Origin: JAUNST01 sp964452285
Lineage (GTDB): Bacteria > Patescibacteriota > Microgenomatia > UBA1400 > PJMF01
Assembly: GCA_964452285.1 (NCBI GenBank)
Contig: CAYVKW010000002.1
Span: forward strand, 1 to 51,730
Direction: 5' to 3'
Length of the DNA stretch: 51,730 nt
A program made the translations under genes and the position numbers. The notes beneath the pieces are model-generated. The model saw nothing but the letters and a program-made list of their open reading frames with translations, did no database searches and had not been told where the DNA came from. Within the stretch, counting starts at the first letter, position 1. Every line of letters starts with the position of its first letter. Positions 48,814 to 51,730 of this stretch are shown here, one piece after another.

Positions 48814-48855
48814 AATAAAATCTGATTTTAATTATAAACTAAATTTCGGCCAAAT

Positions 48856-50505
48856 TTAAGCGAGAGCAGCTTTAATAAACTCGCTAAAAAGTGGATGCGG
48901 CGTTAATGGACGAGACTTATACTCTGGATGAGCTTGAGTGGCGACAAAAAACGGATGCATCGTTTTGGGCAGTTCAATCATTTCAACAAAGAAGTCGTCT
49001 GGTGAAGTGCCGGAGAAAATTAAACCCTTGGCTTCCAATTGGCTTCTGAAAGCATTGTTGACTTCATAGCGATGACGATGTCTTTCGCTGACTAAGCTCG
49101 CAGCTTCGTCTTTAAAAGCGTGATGTTTAGCATAAATTTGATGAACAAGAGTGCCTTTTTTAATGACAGCGTCATAAGCGCCGAGACGCATGCTGGCGCC
49201 AACGCCTTTGATTTTCTGACGTTTGTCTTCCACTGGAATATCGTGGACCACGGGATAAGCAGTATGCGGATCAATTTCAGTGGTGTTGGCGCCTGTCAAA
49301 CCAGCCACGTGGCGCGCAAATTCGATGACAGCGAGCTGCATTCCGTAACACAAACCAAGATAGGGAATTTTATGTTCGCGCACATATTGGATAGCTTTGA
49401 TTTTACCTTCCGCGCCGCGTGAGCCCCAACCAATAGGCACAATCACGCCTTGCGCGGCGCGTAAATTTTCCCAAGCTTCTGGTTTATCTTTTTCCAATTC
49501 TTCTGATTTGACAAAGCGTAAATCCAAATTGACGCCAGCGGCATTAACAGCATGATTTAAAGCTTCCAAAAGCGAAGCATAAGAGTCTTTAAGTTCATAA
49601 TCACCACTACTTAAATATTTGGCAATAATAGCGATAGTGACAGTGCGATCTTTTTTGCTGGCAATTTTTTTGACCATTTTTTCCCAAGCACTTAAATCGA
49701 CAGGTTGATTATCTTGAAGATGAAGTTTGCGCAAAACTTTGGCACCAAAGTTTTGCTTTTCGAAAATCGATGGTAGCTCGTAAATACTGGCACAGTCGGG
49801 GTTGGAGATAATATCGTCTTGAGAAAGATTGCAATAATAGCCGACTTTTTCTTTGCGTTTATCGTCAATAGCAATAGCGGCACGCCCAACGACAAAATCT
49901 GGCTGAATGCTCATAGCATTGAGTTGTTTGACAGAAAGCTGAGTGGGCTTGGATTTGAGTTCATTAATATGGTCTGGTTTTGGGAAATAAGTGACATGAA
50001 TATGGACGACGTTTTCTGGTTCTTGCAACTTAAGAATGCGATTGGCTTCATAAAAAACAATGTTTTGATATTCGCCAGCGCAGCCACCTAATTCAATGAG
50101 GATAATATCATAGCCTTTGGCGGCCGCTTTAATTCGGCGAATCACTTCTTCTGGAACATAAGGAATAGCGTCAACGGTAGCGCCTTTATATTTCAAATTG
50201 CAAGTATCAGTAATAACGGATTGATAAATTTGACCGATAGTGGTGTAATTTTTGAGACTGACTTCTTGACCCAAAAAGCGCTCGTAAGTGCCAAGGTCCA
50301 AATCGGCTTCAGTGCCGTCTTCGCACAAAAAAACATCACCGTGCTCAATCGGATTAATATTACCAGAATCGAGATTGAGGTAATTTTCACACTTAATATT
50401 GGTGACTTTATAACCGCGAGCTTTGAGAGTAACGCCTAAAGAAGCGGCGGTGACACCTTTTCCCAGTCCTGAAAGAACGCCACCGGAAACAAAAATATAT
50501 TTCAT
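48856..50505 (-). CDS. pyrG: CTP synthase
   Basis: This 549-residue enzyme aminates UTP to CTP with glutamine. The N-terminal synthase domain has SGGVLSGLGKGVTAASLG (7-24) and KCENYLNLDSGNINP. The C-terminal class I glutaminase has the nucleophile in LGLCYGMQ (Cys near 386) and the His/Glu in HPEYKSRP. Next to the common LCLGMQ loop the Tyr is a small variation. An AAAGG SD-like run lies 6 nt upstream. It may be followed by dnaE in one unit. Confidence 0.97.
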   Translation of the reverse strand: MKYIFVSGGVLSGLGKGVTAASLGVTLKARGYKVTNIKCENYLNLDSGNINPIEHGDVFLCEDGTEADLDLGTYERFLGQEVSLKNYTTIGQIYQSVITDTCNLKYKGATVDAIPYVPEEVIRRIKAAAKGYDIILIELGGCAGEYQNIVFYEANRILKLQEPENVVHIHVTYFPKPDHINELKSKPTQLSVKQLNAMSIQPDFVVGRAAIAIDDKRKEKVGYYCNLSQDDIISNPDCASIYELPSIFEKQNFGAKVLRKLHLQDNQPVDLSAWEKMVKKIASKKDRTVTIAIIAKYLSSGDYELKDSYASLLEALNHAVNAAGVNLDLRFVKSEELEKDKPEAWENLRAAQGVIVPIGWGSRGAEGKIKAIQYVREHKIPYLGLCYGMQLAVIEFARHVAGLTGANTTEIDPHTAYPVVHDIPVEDKRQKIKGVGASMRLGAYDAVIKKGTLVHQIYAKHHAFKDEAASLVSERHRHRYEVNNAFRSQLEAKGLIFSGTSPDDFFVEMIELPKTMHPFFVATQAHPEYKSRPLTPHPLFSEFIKAALA

Positions 50506-50540
50506 AAAAACCTTTACAATAATTTAACGACTGGAATTGC

Positions 50541-50601
50541 ATTTTACCCGAAAAACCTAATAAAACAAGACCTTGTTTTATCGTTCTGATTGTGCTACAA
50601 T
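50541..50601. promoter_or_regulatory. Overlapping divergent promoters around a palindrome
   Basis: The palindrome TAAAACAAG-AC-CTTGTTTTA (50561-50580) contains TTGTTT on each strand. Minus: spacer 16, -10 TAAAAT (50541-50546), towards pyrG. Plus: spacer 17, -10 TACAAT (50596-50601) in TGCTACAAT, towards the 3' end of the DUF362 gene. It also lies where the DUF362 message should end and may act as its terminator. Confidence 0.55.
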
Positions 50602-50621
50602 ACTTTTCCTTTGAAATACGG

Positions 50622-50681
50622 ATGAATGGGCATTTTCAGTGTTCTAAAACTTCCAGTCATTTTCTTCCAGAAAATAATTAA
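50622..50681 (+). CDS. Possible 19-codon small ORF
   Basis: ATG to TAA encodes a peptide starting MNGHFQCSKTSS. It lies 20 nt after the -10 box at 50596-50601. No SD and no sign of conservation can be judged; the transcript may instead act as antisense RNA to the DUF362 gene. Confidence 0.2.
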   Translation: MNGHFQCSKTSSHFLPENN

Positions 50682-50702
50682 AGCTAATAATAACAGAGTA
50701 AC

Positions 50703-51581
50703 TTAGATAGTAATAAGTTCGTAGGCGCGCGAGCCAATGCCAAGCTTAGTGGCGGCTTCAACGGTGAGCGCGCCATGGCGAGATTCTATGCGCTCGACCA
50801 AATGATCGCGCCCCGGATCAGTGGAATTATAGACTAAGTCTAGACACGCTTGGTCGAGCGCAACTGGATCAAGTGAAGACAAAATACCGATATCTTTCAT
50901 ACACGGATCTTCAGCAACGGCACAGCAGTCACAATCAACCGACAAATTAGCGACAATATTAATAAAAGCACTCCGGCCTTGAAAATAATTAAAGACCGCA
51001 CTGGCGGCGTCAGCCATAGATTTTAAGAAAAGATCCTGAGCAGGCAAATCACTCCAGAGTTCCTTTTGATCGGTAGTGCGACCAGCAGAATGAATATAAG
51101 CTTTGCCGCCCGAAGAAGCGCAGCCGATAGATAATTGTTTCAAAGCACCGCCAAAACCGCCCATAGGATGACCCTTGAAATGCGATAGAACCAAAAGAGA
51201 TTGATAATTGGCGATATTTTTGCCTACAAAATCTTTTTTAATGACTTGGCCATGAGGAATATCAAGCTCCAAATCTGGACCTTCTGCGTCCATTAAGTCG
51301 ACGGGAAATAATTTTTCCCAACCATGCTCGGCGAGAAGTTGGCGGTGCTTACTGGTGCTATTGCGAGCGCCTTCATAAGCAGTATTGCACTCTACGACCG
51401 TGCCCTTGACTTTTTCAATGATAGATTGAAAAAACTCTGGATGTAAATAATTTTGATTGCCTTTCTCACCGCTATGAACCTTGACGGCAACGGCACTAGG
51501 CAAATCTTGATTGAGGACTTGATACATTTTCACTACTTGCTCGGAAGTGATGTGAGGGCTAAAATAAACAGTGCTTGACAT
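50703..51581 (-). CDS. DUF362 protein
   Basis: This 292-residue protein has the DUF362 core: AVKVHSGEKGNQNYLHPEF, VECNTAYEGARNST, LSHFKGHPMGGFGGALKQLS. A Cys cluster CDCCAVAEDPC (about 216-226) could bind an Fe-S cluster or metal. Its SHFKGH and GGALK features recur in the family, whose enzymatic role is unsettled. It begins 12 nt after the next gene upstream, so both are probably in one unit. Confidence 0.88.
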   Translation of the reverse strand: MSSTVYFSPHITSEQVVKMYQVLNQDLPSAVAVKVHSGEKGNQNYLHPEFFQSIIEKVKGTVVECNTAYEGARNSTSKHRQLLAEHGWEKLFPVDLMDAEGPDLELDIPHGQVIKKDFVGKNIANYQSLLVLSHFKGHPMGGFGGALKQLSIGCASSGGKAYIHSAGRTTDQKELWSDLPAQDLFLKSMADAASAVFNYFQGRSAFINIVANLSVDCDCCAVAEDPCMKDIGILSSLDPVALDQACLDLVYNSTDPGRDHLVERIESRHGALTVEAATKLGIGSRAYELITI

Positions 51582-51593
51582 AATTTTTTCTTT

Positions 51594-51730
51594 CTATTTC
51601 AGTTTATTTTGCCAACGTTTGAGCAAAGGAACAAATTCGGTCACAATTTGACGAGCCTGTGCTTCGCTCATCGCGTTTTCGCCTTGAATCATAAAAGAGA
51701 CGTCTAAATCCTGCATTTCTTGGAGGGTCA
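51594..51730 (-). CDS. 3' end of an unknown gene (cut by the window edge)
   Basis: The last 44 codons of a frame entering from the right edge, ending QIVTEFVPLLKRWQNKLK. It is helical, with no recognisable motif. It lies upstream of and close to the DUF362 gene. Confidence 0.55.
   Translation of the reverse strand, partial: TLQEMQDLDVSFMIQGENAMSEAQARQIVTEFVPLLKRWQNKLK

Noticed and set aside
50506..50560. pyrG attenuation by CTP-sensing leader (GGGC start)
   Set aside because: The leader after the -10 box does not begin with GGGC and has no terminator before the ATG.
1..51730. CRISPR array, transposase, integrase or rRNA
   Set aside because: No regularly spaced direct repeats, no recognisable mobile-element protein and no rRNA segment were found.

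Overview
The window looks like a stretch of a small, AT-rich bacterial genome of the Patescibacteria (Candidate Phyla Radiation) type, using the standard genetic code. Reasons: a gram-positive-like division and wall cluster with short or pared-down Mur enzymes, a T4SS-pilin-like gene pair of the kind common in CPR genomes, a DUF5671-like membrane protein, many short exported proteins without clear relatives, very tight gene packing and little metabolism. The exact lineage cannot be told from the sequence. A run of exactly 100 N inside corA (12148-12247) marks a scaffold join, so this is a draft or metagenome assembly.

Layout. 1-5.3 kb: mscL, a PIF1-like helicase, a DUF5671-like protein, a small tandemly duplicated Cys/His protein, an anchored alpha/beta hydrolase, a small basic protein and an AlkD-like repair protein. 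5.4-12.4 kb: an anchored protein of unknown function, then (minus strand) corA, a DUF2130 protein, glyS, murE and murC. 12.5-16.0 kb: a heterodimeric ABC exporter. 16.2-18.3 kb: two tandem pilin-like proteins that share ends but differ in the middle. 18.7-24.1 kb: an exported protein with a near-consensus promoter, a VTT membrane protein, tRNA-Ser(UGA), a C39-like peptidase gene interrupted by an in-frame UGA, a sigma-region-4/alpha-CTD-like fusion protein, a small unknown protein, nadE and a CxxC membrane protein. 24.2-36.8 kb: the dcw cluster, all minus strand, transcribed murA-mraY-ftsW-murG-ftsQ-ftsA-ftsZ, then a candidate small RNA, then mraZ-rsmH-ftsL-ftsI. 36.9-42.0 kb: two large exported proteins with a shared C-terminal module. 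42.1-51.7 kb: an anchored protein, an LCP wall-polymer ligase, ybeY, a polyprenyl synthase, dnaE, pyrG, a DUF362 protein and the tail of one more gene.

How the genes fit together. MurA, MurC, MurE, MraY and MurG supply lipid-linked peptidoglycan precursor. FtsW and FtsI polymerise and crosslink it at the septum, guided by FtsZ, FtsA, FtsQ and FtsL. The polyprenyl synthase may supply prenyl precursors and the LCP protein may attach wall polymers. Several exported or anchored Cys-rich proteins (pilin pair, large surface pair) probably form the cell exterior.

Expression signals. Most first genes of transcription units have an extended -10 box (TGnTATAAT type) ending only 6-12 nt before the start codon, which implies leaderless mRNAs. 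A few genes instead have a leader with a strong GGAGG Shine-Dalgarno. A candidate ~98-nt RNA between ftsZ and mraZ exposes a CU-rich loop complementary to those strong Shine-Dalgarnos. The most unusual items are this RNA, the sigma4/alpha-CTD fusion, the two mosaic exported gene pairs, the duplicated Cys/His protein and the UGA-interrupted peptidase.
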